This document shows positions 46,870 to 59,687 of a stretch of DNA of 64,000 nt, one piece after another. This stretch comes from Perkinsus marinus ATCC 50983. Its lineage: Eukaryota; Perkinsozoa; Perkinsida; Perkinsidae. The translations under genes were made by a program, and so were the position numbers. The notes below the pieces were generated by a model, which made no database searches, was not told the DNA's origin, and saw only the letters and a program-made list of their open reading frames with translations. Within the stretch, counting starts at the first letter, position 1. Every line of letters begins with the position of its first letter. The DNA lies in NCBI RefSeq assembly GCF_000006405.1, contig NW_003211646.1:166856-230855 (forward strand), in the 5' to 3' direction.

Positions 46870-48503
46870 TCCAGTGAACAACTAGATATTACACGATAAA
46901 TAGATCTAGATATAACTATCATATTTTGTGTAGGAATGTTTTCATCATGACATCTGTTGGGGTTGCGCTGCTTCTGGGTGTGAGTGGGAGGCCGAGTGAG
47001 TAGGAAATAAACGAAACCAGTGGTAGCACGGGAATAACTCAACGATAATGATAATCGAGGTATTATTAAGAGAACGAGACCATCGCCGAATGCTAGCGCT
47101 CATGTGTCTTGAAATCATATTTTCTCGACATATCCCGCTAAGAGTGTGTGAGGCACCGTCATTATTGCGAAGTGGAATGCCGTCGTGTTGCTCTGAGATA
47201 GAGCTATTTCGACCCGCCCAGATCAGTTGGGATCTGCCTGATAACAGTAGTGAGACTCATAGTGCGGACTCTCACAATGGGGAACTGACAATGCAACACT
47301 GCCGTTAGACTATTTGAACTCGTAAAGCAGATTTGGATATAGCCCATAGGATGGTTTCATCGCAGTCTCACCAGACGGCTACTCGCACAACTTGGAGGTC
47401 CGACTGGATAGAGTCTTGCCATATGAGATACTCACAACGACTACCTCAACTGAGGATGGTCGTTCGCTGCAACGATAGCTTTCCTATATACTCGGTCCCC
47501 TCACTGTGTGGTTCACCTCATCGACTTCGGAATCGCTCTTAGCCCGAGCACTCCAATGGGTCTAGCCTCTCCCGGAACCTTTATAATCGAAGCCATAGTT
47601 TGCGTGTCTTATGAAGGTGGTCAACACTTGAGCATATGCCGGCTACGCCTTAGACCATCCGCAGCGAGCAATGTGAAGATCATGTGTGTAGGATTATCCT
47701 ACGTGAACTTATAATGTTCCCGTCAACTTGACCGGCTTTCCAGCTTGTCTCAGGCTAGCAATGTGCGTGAAAATGATTAACCTCGCTCAAATGCCATTTC
47801 CGTCACAGTTTCCGAACTTTGTTCTGAGAATTCCTCTCTTATCATTGGGTCGGGAGCGTCGACTAGCAAACGGTATTTTGGCAACTTCCGGTGTAGGATC
47901 TCTAATCCTCTACTTCGGACGTTCGTGCGCCGTGACGCTATTCGATGTACCAACATTACTTTCGGATTGTGGACATGAAAACCACCGATCGCCAGTGTGA
48001 CTGGGCGGATATGATATTCTATGTTTCAGCTAACCTATTGTTCCGCCAAGAGAGTCCAACTAGTGACTATCCCTTGGCGGAGAGAGTGACGCTCCGGCTA
48101 GTGCTTACGAAAACTTGAGCGTGACTTGAGGGCGACTGGTGAGTAGCTCACTCAGCGACCAGACGGATCGCGCTCGAGACGCGCTCAGCATCGTTTCTCT
48201 ATTGCAACGCATACCTTCCATCTAATGAGCGGGGCTCATTCTCCACTAATCGCGGGGGATTGCCTTGCGATAACTTATGGTTGACTCAGAGGGAGTCCAG
48301 CATGCTGTCTTACTTATTGTGTGCTCGCGTGCAGTCGCTGTGAGGCATCGGTAACATCTCATATTCGCTTCCTTGGGACGGTCGTACGCGCTAATTATAG
48401 CATCTGCAACGGTTGTCTTGCTTTTGGGGATGATTTGATTCTCTCAAGGTTTCGCATTCTGGAAGTGGCATCAGGTTTGCCTTCAAAAATTCACAGTTTC
48501 GCT
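46870..48503. other. Intergenic region without recognised gene
   Basis: Nothing coherent on either strand. Plus frames between 47048 and 48000 are short with frequent stops and no linked splice sites. The start of the next gene may lie upstream of 48504 in an unseen exon. Confidence 0.35.
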
Positions 48504-51183
48504 ATGAACGAGCCGGCCAGGCTATCCCACATAGACGAGAGGCTTTTTCCATCTCTGAAACCCCTCTCAGGGAACGCCTTGGTTGGTGTCCTGATTCAGA
48601 GGAAGCGATCCACAACTAATGAGCTGACAACCCGTAGGGTTAGTCCTCGGTTTCAAATGAAAATTGGGGAGGTCATCCACCACTATGAAGATAGTGACCT
48701 TCTCATCGTCCAATACCGAGACGGCTCGCGGGAGGTGAGTCTGATGCATCCAACAACTTCACCCATGTTACGTCTCCTCTGCCTTCTCATTGCTTCCACC
48801 GGCTTCTCTACCAACCTTGAGCATGCTCGGGGGTGGCTTTGTCTCTCACTACTATCCCCTCGGTATCAGGTTCTCACTGAGCACGAGGTGAAGGAGTTCG
48901 CACTCCCTGGTAACGCCTACGTGATGATGGGGTATGACAAGCCCTCGCTCCGCACAAAACGAGGGAGCTCGTCGTCTACCGAAGCATCTGGCAAGCCGTC
49001 TGACGAGTCCCCATCTAAAGCAGTGTGAGTATCTCTTCATCGGGAGTTGACGTTGAAGCTAGACACATCGCATGTGCTGCGATGATTTTTACTTGACCGT
49101 ATAGGCGTTCCTCACGGGGGTCCGCCAGGCTGGCTTCTTCCTTACATTGACACTCTTTGATTCCTTCGTCCATGTCTCAGGATCGCTACCCCAGGGAATC
49201 CGAGGGTCGATAGCAAAGATAGAACACCACCCAACGTGGCGATGACTCCCAAGCCCTTGACGAGCTCAGCAACTGCGAGAGCATCTAGGCCGTCTAAGAA
49301 AAGAAAAACTTCAAGTCTCCCAACAGCACTTCTGGAGAGTGAGTATTATGAATCAATTGCTGTCCTCCTGGCCCTTGTGATTGGTCCTTGCCTGGAGGAT
49401 GTCCTTTCAGCGCCGGCTCGTAAGTCGTCTCCCTCGTCCTCTACGGGTCGTTCGGCAAGTCCACCGATCTTCTCGCCTGACTACAGCGGTTCGCCTGGGA
49501 CGGACATGCATGCTAATGACGAAGTGCAGATTCTCTCGCCTGCCGACGATGCAGAAATCGTCACACTGGAGGACGGCGATCCCGCGTTGTCTCGCGCAGG
49601 TGGGTTCAACCCTCACATGTTGCCCGTTGCCATATATCCGTTCCATAGGTGCCTTGAATTGTTACTACAATCCTCTGTTTGTGAAGCACATAGGTGTTGG
49701 TCCAGACACGGCTGGTCAATGGCTGAGGCACTCTATCTTGGCCTTGCGTCCCTCGATAAATACTGGTCGTGTGAGACTCATCACCAAACCGTCCGCTAGG
49801 GTCTCAATCAAGGACATTGCTGCCGTTGGTGTGCACTCTGAAGCATACCTGCAAGGCCTTGGTGCTGTTGACAAATGGCTCAAGGGGAAGTCTCATGAGC
49901 TGAAGAGAGAAGTCGTCCTCGACCTTTGTAGCGATGCTTGTCGAGACATAATGAAGCAGGCCACTGGCCGGAAATTGGGGCTTGCCCTCAGTCCCCGTGA
50001 GTGCATCATGGACCGCCACACTCTGGACGTCGGTCTCCTCTCATGCGGTATGATGAGAGACGCTCTTATCGAACTTCTCGGAAGACGTGACTGTTATGAT
50101 GGTGGTCGGTCAGAGCGTGCGCCGAAGTCGACACTTGTGCTCACCAGGACAACCGGTCATCAAGTTCCCGTCTTCCTGGGGCCTGAGGACGAGCGGGTTA
50201 TCTCTGAACACCTACGTTGTGAGTCGTGTGACCGATCAACAGATGAGAGCAAGATGCTCGTGTGTGACAATGATGCATGTCAGAGAGGCTATCATATTGG
50301 GTGCCTTTCTCCCCCTCTATCATCGGATGTTCTGAAGGACCCCAATTTCAGTGAGCAGCAGTGGTTTTGCCCTCACTGTGAAGGAAACATATTGCACGCT
50401 GACGAGGAGGAGTCGGACAGTGAGAGTGAGGCCGAAAATGAGCTACTTGCTTTGGACCTCGATCTCAACAAGCACGGTGGTCCAATGAACGTGAAGCCAG
50501 GGGACGAGGTCGCCTGTGGTGGACATTTCATCAACTCGGTTGCTTTTGCGATCAAGAGCGTTCGTGCATCCCGTAGGGTATCAAGGGTCGCGATCCTAGA
50601 CTTTGGTCTGTACCACGGCTGTGGCAACGAATGGTTGTTTTACCGAGATCCGAGTGTACTTACTATGTCCCTCCATCGTTATGGTAGAAATAGACGGGGA
50701 GAGACTATACTACCCGGTACGGGCTCCCACAAGAGACTCGGCGAGAAGTGTGCTCTCGGCAAGAATATCAATTTGGAGGTTCCCGCAGGCTGGGGTGATT
50801 TTGAGTACGTTTCCAGTGTCCGCGAGATTTTGATTCCAATTCTGCAGCAATATCGACCAGAAGCGATAGTTTTGGTGACAACCTTTGATACGTTGGATTC
50901 CAGCAATACTCAGCGTTGCTATTTGAGCAGAGATGCTGATTTGAAGCTCACGCCTGGTTTTTTCGAGTGGCTCCCATGGGCAATTAGAACTTCCTTGCCG
51001 GAAGCATCAGTCCTGGCCTCAGTGGAGGGTGGATATGATCCCTTGCGGATGGGTGAAGTTATGAGGTGTTTCTCGGCTGGTCTTGCGGGACCCACGGGGG
51101 GCAAAGGAGCACCCGTCGAGTTCGAGAAAGCGACCGAGGAAGCCCAAACTACTAGAGTAAGATTAATTCGTACAATGCGATAG
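48504..51183 (+). CDS. PHD-interrupted histone-deacetylase-fold protein, zinc ligands altered
   Basis: Three exons 48504-49024, 49181-49599, 49649-51183 (introns 156 and 49 nt, both in phase), 824 residues. The N-terminal part (1-173) is unrecognised. A Ser/Lys-rich linker then leads into a class II-like HDAC fold. Its landmarks are VGVHSEAYLQGLGAVDKWL, RTTGHQ (in place of RPPGHH), and a PHD finger at about 504-557 (CESC...CDNDACQRGYHIGC...CPHC). The fold resumes with GHFINSVAFAIKSV, then ILDFGLYHGCG at about 629-639, normally D-x-D-x-H-H-G. The Asp and His zinc ligands are Gly633 and Tyr635. The third ligand is Asp727 in TTFD; VEGGYDP follows. Likely an inactive reader or scaffold. An extra terminal exon is possible at about 51229-51345. 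Confidence 0.78.
50218..50382 (+). other. PHD finger inserted in the deacetylase fold
   Basis: Cys4-His-Cys3 spacing: CESCDRSTDESKMLVCDNDA, CQRGYHIGCLSPPL, then WFCPHC. The aromatic position before the last Cys pair (W-F-C) is kept. PHD fingers bind the histone H3 tail; lysine state cannot be told from sequence. It sits between the GHQ motif and the GHFINS segment of the deacetylase domain, not at an end. An acidic linker (DEEESDSESEAENE) follows. Confidence 0.88.
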
Positions 51184-53315
51184 TTTGTCATGGTTCGTAT
51201 GTTCTTAGGCCGATTGGGAGGCTCATGTGTCCCCTCAAGTACGGTTATATCGCTCAGCTGGATGGAAACTGGAGAGTCCATCTGCCAGCGGCGAAGGACG
51301 GAATTGACTTTCGTTCTCTTGCCTTCGATAGCCTAGCAGTGAAGTAGATATATGGGACAGTGCTCATAAGGCACCGTCTCCCTCTTTACCATTATATAAT
51401 ATTTTCCCGACGGATTTCACCCGTCATCAGACGTTACTTCTAAATCAAATGCCTAACCTCTTGCCTTCATCATCAACACACTGTCGACAATCTCTGTACT
51501 GTCTGACGTATAATATTTTGTTCAATACCAGCAAATGGATAATGTATGTGCCGACGCTCAAGCTAGACGCCAGCTCGAGTTTATAGTAGGTCAATTGTTG
51601 AGTCTGTTCGGCTAGATTTGTCTGATGGCTATACGCCGCGACAGGAGCATGGTTGGTGAATCTCCGCTGTTGAGTACAATGCACTATTCGCGAATCTATC
51701 TTTATACTCGCATTGACACTTGCATACGATATTCACCCATGATTGACACTTGCATATGATATTAACACGCTCACCTTACCGAGTCATCGGTATGAAACTG
51801 CCGTCGCCCATTGTTCAAACTATATCGTTTGGGTTTCCGGACCAACCTATCATTTAGCCAGTGGAGCACCAACTAGTTCGAGCATCCTCGTCAGGCGAAC
51901 CTGGAATTCCCATGATACACACCGCAAGAGGCGCTGGTACTGTCGCATGCTCTCTATCACCAACGCTGATTCATCATGCCGGGTGTATTCAACATAGTAG
52001 TCAACTGAGAAAACGCTGAAAATACGTCTGAAAACGGGCTCATCGATAAAGACCTGGGTTGATAGCACATTCATGGTGTGGCAAATTGTGCTGCCTTTAA
52101 AAGCATGCATATCTTGTAATTCGAGATCATCAGTCCCTCAAGTCAGGTCAGAGGTGCCGTGAACTGTTCTGAATGTGCTAATTACCCTTTGAGGAGGCAC
52201 TTTAGTGAAATGACTGTATCTTTTATTACGCCAAGTCTCACCCACCAGTGATGTAACATCACTGATGCTGTCACATAAAAGAGAAGTACAAAGTGATATA
52301 ACATTCTTCTTCGAACCACTCTTTCAGACTGGTTGCCCAGAAGGTCTTAGACTGCATAGAGTCGAGTCACAATCACCCCATTCATCAAGTTTAACGAATA
52401 ACGCAACAGACTATATCTTTGTAACCGTTGATGACTTATGAAAGAGACAGCAATGTTAGTAGCATAAAATGCCACCCCATACTTCAGCGTACACAATATC
52501 CAACGAAGACACGCCTTATACTCCGCAAAGCCACGGTTCAAGCAGCGAACAGAGAGAGACGACTAAGAAAATACTGGAATTGATGTCGATTATACTCCAG
52601 AGACATTTTCGTCAACCGATCAATGCGAGCGAGTCAGGCAAAACACCAAAATAGCATCAACATTACCGTGACCGCTACGCAAACCTATCCCAGTGCTTCT
52701 TCATCGAAGTAGCTACTCATAAGTTGCTTTCGTAGTAATAACTACCAGATGTTGGTAACACACGAGAGGATAACGCGGACTACAATATTATGGACGGATA
52801 GACCTCTTCAGAATCATCATCTTGACTCAGATCGAAACAAGAAATTATCGCGGCAAATATTATCGATACTCAAACACCATACAGTCCTGCCGATCATTTC
52901 GACTCAATAACCCTCGCACAATGAGATGATAAACGACGTCATTAGCGGCAGCAACAGTTGTCGATTTTGCATAGTAACGACAACAGACGTTCACGAAGAT
53001 GGGAGATAGAACACACTCATGATGACTGCTTAAGCTGGCAAACTGCCACGGTTCCTCAACAACACATATCATATCATCTACTAAGTTATAAAGGAGGAGT
53101 ATCTGATTGTTTTCAGTTACCCACTAGGAATCGCGTGTTGAACCTTAATAGCAGCAGCATTAGCAGCAGTACTGATAGCTTCATGGTCATCATAGAAATA
53201 CCACCAACGCGATCTCTCTAGAAGAAATACTACACTACAAGACCAGTGGAGTTGTATCATCATAGGTCCAATTGGCAACTGAGCTGCTGCAAATAGACCT
53301 TCATACAGAGGAATG
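51184..53315. other. Large intergenic region with one possible terminal exon
   Basis: About 51229-51345 an open stretch (KYGYIAQLDGNWRVHLPAAK, ending SLAVK plus stop) reads like a real exon and could be an alternative end of the deacetylase gene, but I found no donor in the needed phase. The rest (51.4-53.3 kb) is AT-rich with many stops and no gene. Confidence 0.35.
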
Positions 53316-54747
53316 CTACTGGAGCCAATCCAGTAGCTCCAAAGAGACAACCAATTCGTCGAACTTTATCGCTTGCACTACACCACTGTCTTTAGAGGCG
53401 TCACCTTTGTCTGTGTTGAGCTTGGCCGCATCGAAGTCGACATAGAACGCATTACCCATGAGGACCTTTGTACCACTACACAGGTCACCAATACTGATAC
53501 GGAACTTCATACGAGCTCCTTGAGGACAGTCCAGCTCTACAGCAACACACCCAGGAGCCGATTTGCCGTTGATGCCGAACGGGAAGAACTTGAACTTCAT
53601 CGGAGGACCAGGTGTGAAGTCATCGAGGGGCAGTCGAAAGGTTGCACTAACCAAGCCTCCACCAGGGGCTACGGTCTTCAACTGATCACGGACGGCTCCC
53701 AAGTTCCAACTAACTTTACGAAGTTGCGCGTTGACACGTACTCCTTGTTGGAGATGGGCATTTCTGAAGAGCTGCTCGATACTGCTGGTGTTAGAGCCGA
53801 AGGACTTGGACTGGATCGAAGATTGGGGAGACTTCTGCTCTTGCTTATTATGCGGTACGAATGGTGGCGCAGTAGCAGACAGCGAAGAATGGCGAGGTAC
53901 GAAGGCGGGGGCGTTAGCGGACAACGGAGTAGTGGGATGACGAGAATTGTCGTTAGACGAATGCCTAAAAACAGAGATTGAGACAAAGACAAGGAAGTCA
54001 AACTTACTTGGCCGACTTATCACTGCTCTCGCTATTAGAGGGTTGATGGGTGAGCATGCCACCATCACTGGTGGTGGCTGCCTCCATCTGAGCTTGGGCG
54101 TGAGCGAGGAGACTGGTGAGAGCGATTTTCTGTTGTTGCTTCGTTGAAGCATCTTCAGGCTTCTTAGGACTGCCGATGTGTAGCTGCTTCTTGATCAAGG
54201 CAGTAGCGTCGACAGCAGGTGCTGCTCCGGTTGTTGGGATGGAGGGGGAAGCCATTACTAAGCGGGCGTCCATGGTCTCAATAGAATTGAACTTGCCATG
54301 CTCATCTTTAATTTCCCATCTAAATCCAGAATCAGACTCGTTCACACGTTTCACGCACCGAGCCACGACAGATAAGTTACCACCTTCAGCCGAGCTCTCG
54401 TCTAGTGAGCCCACCACCCAGCCAGCCAACCCCTTCCCAGGAGGTTCAGGGCCCCCTAGTTCCGGGTGACCTTCGCCATAACACATGATTCTCTTGGGCC
54501 CGTCGGAGTTTCCCACAGCGATTTTTGTATAGCAGAATTGCCACTTCTTGTCGAGGTTGTCCTCACCGGAGGGTTGAAGCACATATCCTCCATTGACATC
54601 ATCAGCGTGAGGACCAGTAGCACCAGTTAGCTGAACATGGCTCGGGAAGGGCACACCAGCGTTACCGGGGAGGTGGGCGGTGGTAACGGCAGCTCCAGCA
54701 GGCTTACCAGTAGAGTTATGAGTAGTACTCGCAGCGACTAGAGGCAT
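53316..54747 (-). CDS. Two-exon hypothetical protein with beta-rich domains
   Basis: Exons 54008-54747 and 53316-53964 with a 43-nt intron (phase 2, ends TTTTTAG), 462 residues. N-terminal domain: DNLDKKWQFCYTKIAVGNSD, GWVVGSLDESSAEGGNLS, FRWEIKDEHGKF; mostly beta and polar. A long Ser/Thr/Gln-rich linker joins to a C-terminal beta domain: SWNLGAVRDQLKTVAPGGGL, FTPGPPMKFKFFPFGINGKS, GCVAVELDCPQGARMKFRIS, YVDFDAAK. The last pattern loosely recalls MATH/TRAF beta sandwiches, but lacks a clear motif, so I do not name it. No signal or membrane segment; probably cytosolic or nuclear. The linker across the splice is compositionally continuous, supporting the junction. Confidence 0.7.
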
Positions 54748-55272
54748 GTGATTTGCTCGATAGGCTTTATCACATCAACTAGAGCAACACACGGTCCCTG
54801 TATCGAGAGAAGCCAAACCGAACACGCGACACAAGCTAGTAGACAACGCAGGATCAATCCGAGGGGAATGTGAGAAAAACGAAGTTGTCACGTCTATACA
54901 TAATGAAACCTACAGTCCAATGATTCAAGGAAAGCGGAGATGAACGAGAGCTAGGACTAGTACCCTATGGTAATGGGTGAGGTGATCGATTATCACATTG
55001 ACCCAAAAGAAATCCCAAGATTGTCCCAACGAACATGGTCAACAACTTCTGATGTATCCAACCCTCCAGGGGCCGTATAAGTACGTCTCGACTACCTGCT
55101 TGAGGGGCCGCACTCAGTAGTTGAACCCGAGTATCCAAGGAAACAGCCAATCGCGGCGAGCGAGACACTCTCACAGCGGAGCGAAGTTCAAATCTGCGGT
55201 TCACTATTTTCTGTCACTTCGAGGCTCGGATTCTTGGACCGTCTAACGTGCCTTTTTTGAGTTCCTTGACTA
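54748..55272. promoter_or_regulatory. Divergent spacer between two genes
   Basis: 525 bp between the minus gene at 54747 and the plus gene at 55273. Likely a shared promoter region. No motif I can name. Confidence 0.35.
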
Positions 55273-56458
55273 ATGGCATCTCTCGAAACTGTGAATCCTC
55301 ACTCCTCCAGCTTTGTGCCGAAGGTGTACGAAGCACCAGAAGGAGCTTCACCGAAGGAACAGTCCCTTGCAAAATGGAAGTACTACGGCGAGCCGTTTAT
55401 CTCGTCAGGCCGAGCGTGGTCAGTGCGTGTCCAGCAGCCATTGGTTAGGTCGGCAGTCGGGTGTCCTATTTATGAAGATGCGAAGCCTCGCCTGACGTTC
55501 GAGTTCAACTATCACGATTTCGTATTGGCGGATGTTCGACTCATGCGCCTGCAGGACAGTGAGGATGGTGTCCGTCTTGAACTCTTCTATGATGGAGAGA
55601 TCGCTGATGTTGGTAGGCCGCGAGTTCAATTCTCTGCTCCTGCATTCCGGATTAGGCACCGACCTTGTGGGATTCGTCAACGCCATTCAAGCATCAGTTT
55701 CAAAGGGTTTGCAGGAACGGAAAATGCAGAGGTTCCGACACATGCTCGAACGAAAGAATGCTGGTCATGTCGAGGAGTGGCAGAAGTATATGAAAGAGGT
55801 AAAGCCGAGTTCAACTGTGGGTACTGGTAGTGAAGTGTCGCTTGTTTGTAGACTAATGAAAAGGGCGATGTCGAGATTAAGTTGGATATTGATCTCAATG
55901 GAGCCACTTCGGCAGAGGATGATAATTCTCCTTTCCGAGAGGCTGGCTGCGTGCTCTCATTCGTGGTACTACTTCCGTTTGTCATACATTGGGACCACCA
56001 ACACTGCTTTGTAGGCGGTATCAGTGACAGCGTCGCCCGGCACGGCAGACCTTTTGGGGGAGATATGTTTTCCTGAGTGAGCCGAGGTCGTTTTATGCCA
56101 TCTCGATGTTCTGTGTGGTTGAGGTACTTTCTGGATAAGGACTGCTCTGAGCGCAAGGCTTTCATGGACAAGCAAGATGAGGCAACATTCCCACGCTGGC
56201 TTTATCTCTTCTTAATTCCAATTGTAATACTGGCGAGTTCCCGTCCTATCTCACCGTTGGTCGCTCCTTTGTGACGTGATAGAATAGAATTCGCCTTCAA
56301 ATGTCTCTTTCCCTTTTCAGGCCATCTGCTTTGTCGCCGTCGTTTTTGCCTGGAGTAGGATTGCGCAGGTGTTGTATGACAAGTACTTCATCGCCAACGG
56401 GGACTTGCCTGACATGGGCACTTCTTCGGCTGCCTTGAACTTCACGACTGAGCTATGA
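55273..56458 (+). CDS. Single-span membrane protein of unknown function
   Basis: Six exons, 55273-55612, 55656-55798, 55852-55965, 56015-56076, 56124-56223, 56321-56458; 897 nt, or 298 residues. Introns are 43, 53, 49, 47 and 97 nt, all GT-AG and in phase. N-terminal soluble part: WSVRVQQPLVRSAVGCPIYE, RLTFEFNYHDFVLADVRLMR, LQDSEDGVRLELFYDGEIAD; a basic helix QERKMQRFRHMLERKNAGH; and acidic VEIKLDIDLNGATSAEDDN. One membrane helix near the end (WLYLFLIPIAICFVAVVFAW, formed across an exon junction), then about 38 lumenal or cytosolic residues. No family recognised. The helix spanning the splice junction is good evidence for that junction. Confidence 0.75.
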
Positions 56459-56850
56459 TGGTTTCTCTGTTCCTGCTGGCCTGCACTCAATACCACTTGT
56501 AATTTCGTAGCTTGTAAAGCCTAGCATACATCACCGCTGTTCAGTTGCACCGTTTCGTGTACTGAGTCTTGTCTCGAGTTGTGTCGTAGTCAGAGGTGTG
56601 GTATTCGGGAGGCTCGAGATAAGAATGTGGATGCTCGGCCCAGCTTGCTTATGCTCATGTGGCGATCTCCATGCCCTACGCTGAGATGCCACTTGGGAGT
56701 GTCCCCCTATTTACGAATATCGACGCGTCAATATGGCTATGTCGAACCAAAAGATCCGACGCAGTTGGCGGGTAATGACTATGGGAGACCTCAAGGCACG
56801 AGGCTATGACGCTTAGGTCTTTCGGGCCCTTATGTGGCCCCACGCACCAA
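56459..56850. other. Spacer, start of next gene unresolved
   Basis: The first exon of the RAP gene downstream may begin in this stretch (a possible frame from 56579), but no start is clear. Confidence 0.3.
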
Positions 56851-58683
56851 CATGACTCAACAGTCGGTCCTTGATACGATGCTGCCGAAAGAGCTTAAGA
56901 AAATGGACTTGACTCGGTAGCCTCGATTTAGCGTTGAGAAACTATTAGTGGCATGCAGGATCTACCAGATGATACCTCCTGGCGGTATGTCTGAGTTCTT
57001 TCTTAAACGTCTCCATAAGGCGATGCGGAAAGGGGGCAATCCAGCCAGAGTAGGCTAGCAGAAGTTTTGGTCGTGGATCATACCTATAGGTACTTGGGCT
57101 CTACAAACAATACCAAAGACGAGAAGATTACCCCTCGATGGAGTTCCTAGTCCGGTACTAACGGCAGCAGCGGTCTACTGATCGTAAAGCAGAGGATGAC
57201 GACTGTATTCTGTAGGTGTATGATATGCCTTGGTTATTGCTTTGATTGGCACTCCTTCTGGTCGGTTCGGGACCGACAAGTCCTCACGTCTACGAAAATG
57301 TTCCGTTTTTTAGCCTCCGACCTGGTCAGTGGAGCTGATAAGGTACTACTGTGCCTTGGGATGGCGACCAGGTTGAAGTTGGTGTATGACCGGCTCAGAT
57401 ACGCCCCCGCGACCATCTGGGTCTGCTGTATGCCCTGGCGTGTCTTCACTATCGGCCGCCAGCTCTGGTTCCTATTATACTACAGGGGATCGAGAGTGAG
57501 CTCGTCGAGTATCGTCTACGCTAGTTTTAATTGGTATCAGGTAATATATCCCAGTACCGTCTAGAGGCTCTGGCCAATGCTGCACATAGCATGGCAGTGC
57601 TCGGTCTTGGTGACAAACAGGGCGAAAATAGGTTCAATTCTTTCCGGGGAGGGGACGGCAAAAGACGTAGTGCTATGGAGAGGTTGCAGAACGGTTGAAT
57701 GTTGGGATTTAGACTCTAAGGAGCTGATGGTGGTCTACGAGTGTTACAACAAGGATTTCAGCGGCCTCTTGGAGCGAGTTGTGAGTGAGGCATTTGTACG
57801 TTATGGCAGTATACCGGAGGCTGGATCCATCAACGACTGGGCGCAGTTGGCTTATGCTATGACTTTGCACGGAATGTAGACCGGTTCACATTATCGGCCT
57901 AACGTAAGGGCTATCGGCCAGGTACGATCTCCAAGGTCCTTCGGGTGAGTTCATACTGCCTGCTTTCTTGGCTAACGCTTGCAGTGGGATAACGAGTGAG
58001 AAAATTGCAGACGGCATGGGTAGGATGGCGCTGATGAGTAAGTTTGATGTTCGTTGGGTAGGTTGGGCCGGATACCATTTGTATTTGACCTTGTACTCAT
58101 TGGACGTCGAGAAGCCTGAGGTGGAAATCCCAGCGAAGAAGGCTGTGCCGATGGAAGTTCAGTTGAAACTGCACACAACGTGGCTCCGGAATGTAAGGAG
58201 CCGGACAAATGGTATCGGGAATGAGATTAGCAGATATTGCTACCGGCCCAACCGCAAGGCTCAGAGAAGCTACAGCTGGACGTTGACGCAGCTTTCAAGC
58301 GCACCAACACTCAAGCTCTCATCAACTGTAGTGTTGGACGTCCAGGTGCAATCGAGCCGCCGCTCGGTTCCTTTGTATTTTCCATTTCGCAGACGATGAG
58401 CAGCATACCATATTCGCTGGCCACAAACTTAATCCTGGAATAGCATTCGAGTACGACTATCTGCACCCAGTTGCGCCTGATACGCCTAAAGTGAGATGTG
58501 TCACGATGAGTGTGCATTCATTGATAGTCGTCTTGTTAGGTTTCTGGGATAGTAGCGCATAAGCTACGGCTTATGCGACACTTCGGTATCTACTCTGTTG
58601 TGGTGCATGACTGCTTCTGGAGCAAACTCACGGATGACCAGAAAGATGAACAAGTTGTAGTGTTACGAACAAAATTAGGGTGA
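56850..58683 (+). CDS. RAP-domain helical-repeat protein, second in window
   Basis: Exon pieces: SVLDTMLPKELKKMDL, FSVEKLLVACRIYQMIPPGG, then MSEFFLKRLHKAMRKGGN. These are followed by LLYALACLHYRPPALVPIIL, EALANAAHSMAVLGLGDKQG, LERVVSEAFVRYGSIPEAG and INDWAQLAYAMTLHG. Then come VGWAGYHLYLTLYSLDVEKP and the RAP domain: KLNPGIAFEYDYLHPVAP, then LRHFGIYSVVVHDCFWSKLT. Helix pairs of the LLxALAxLxYRPPxL type and a final RAP motif with aromatic-W are typical of FASTK/OPR proteins, which process mitochondrial (or plastid-derived) RNA. Introns are short; several junctions and the start are not fixed. The frame ends at or after 58681-58683, where GGGTGAG could also be a donor. In-frame stops in naive reading fall inside introns. 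Confidence 0.58.
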
Positions 58684-59587
58684 GTGGATTCCATCGTTGG
58701 CGGAAGAGAGTAACGTTATCGAAGCTCAGTTACATTCACGATAAGGCGATGGAAGATAGTGCCGTGCGAGATCATCGCCAATCTCGGCATCGAGCGTCGC
58801 CACCCAACACGGGCTTGCCTTACTCAGGCGATATCCACCCGGTACCGGAACAGCAACGTGCTACCGCTAGGAAATGACATGTTTCCTCAAGTGCTGAGTT
58901 TCTGTAACTTCCCTTGTTTTGCGTGAAGTTACAATGCCAGATGTCTCTGACTGAGTCTTGATTATACAACAGACTGAAAGTATCCGTTTGTTATGAAAAT
59001 TTCATAATGAAATAACAGTTGATTTCATAATTCACAGTCAAAAGTTGAGTCATAAATGAGAAAGCGTTAGGTGATCGGGACCGACCAACAGGATTCTAGA
59101 TCCACTCAAGCTGCTGTAGTCTATCGGTCTCCGATAATCCCTGCGATATGCGTGTTTCGCCACTTCTCTCTGGACACAAGAATCTCACTAGTAGAGGAAA
59201 AGAGGCATCGACTCATTCATTGCGTCACGTATGGCCTCATTCCCAGTGGGATTCTCCCACCCTATGCATCCCAGTGAGATGAGTGCCTAACTCATCGGCG
59301 GCTGGGAGGTAGCTGAGCTGACGAAGGTGAGAGCAGAGCAGGAATGGATTTGGATTCGATGGGGGCTCATTCGACTCGAACAATTCGACGGTCCTCGCAG
59401 CGACCTGGCGGATTGTCAGGGTAAGATCACTTGTATAAAGTGGCACATTAGTTGTTGTTCAAAAGGATGCCTTTCGACATCCGGCTTAATGAGATTCCCG
59501 GTTATTGCCCGTAAGGGGATAGCAAAACGGGATCATTGTGTCAGAGCCGAGACCAAGATTAGTCATCTCGTTCTCGGTATGCGATAG

Positions 59588-59606
59588 GTAAATAATAATT
59601 ATTTAC
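59588..59606. repeat. 19-bp AT palindrome
   Basis: GTAAATAATAATTATTTAC, near-perfect palindrome, followed immediately by a second one, TTCAATTATTGAA. Confidence 0.75.
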
Positions 59607-59687
59607 TTCAATTATTGAAGTAGTAAACAGTGGTCACCAGTCACTGTCGGTGACGGAGACACTCTTTTGGGCACAGCGTGTCCTACC

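Noticed and set aside
48321-48503. Extension of the deacetylase gene upstream to 48321
   Set aside because: The frame is open but starts at GTG with no ATG; the ATG at 48504 is preferred, although an upstream exon joining via the AG near 48337 is possible.
53373-53981. 202-residue plus-strand frame
   Set aside because: Antisense to exon 2 of the two-exon minus gene, whose frame continues across a clean intron.
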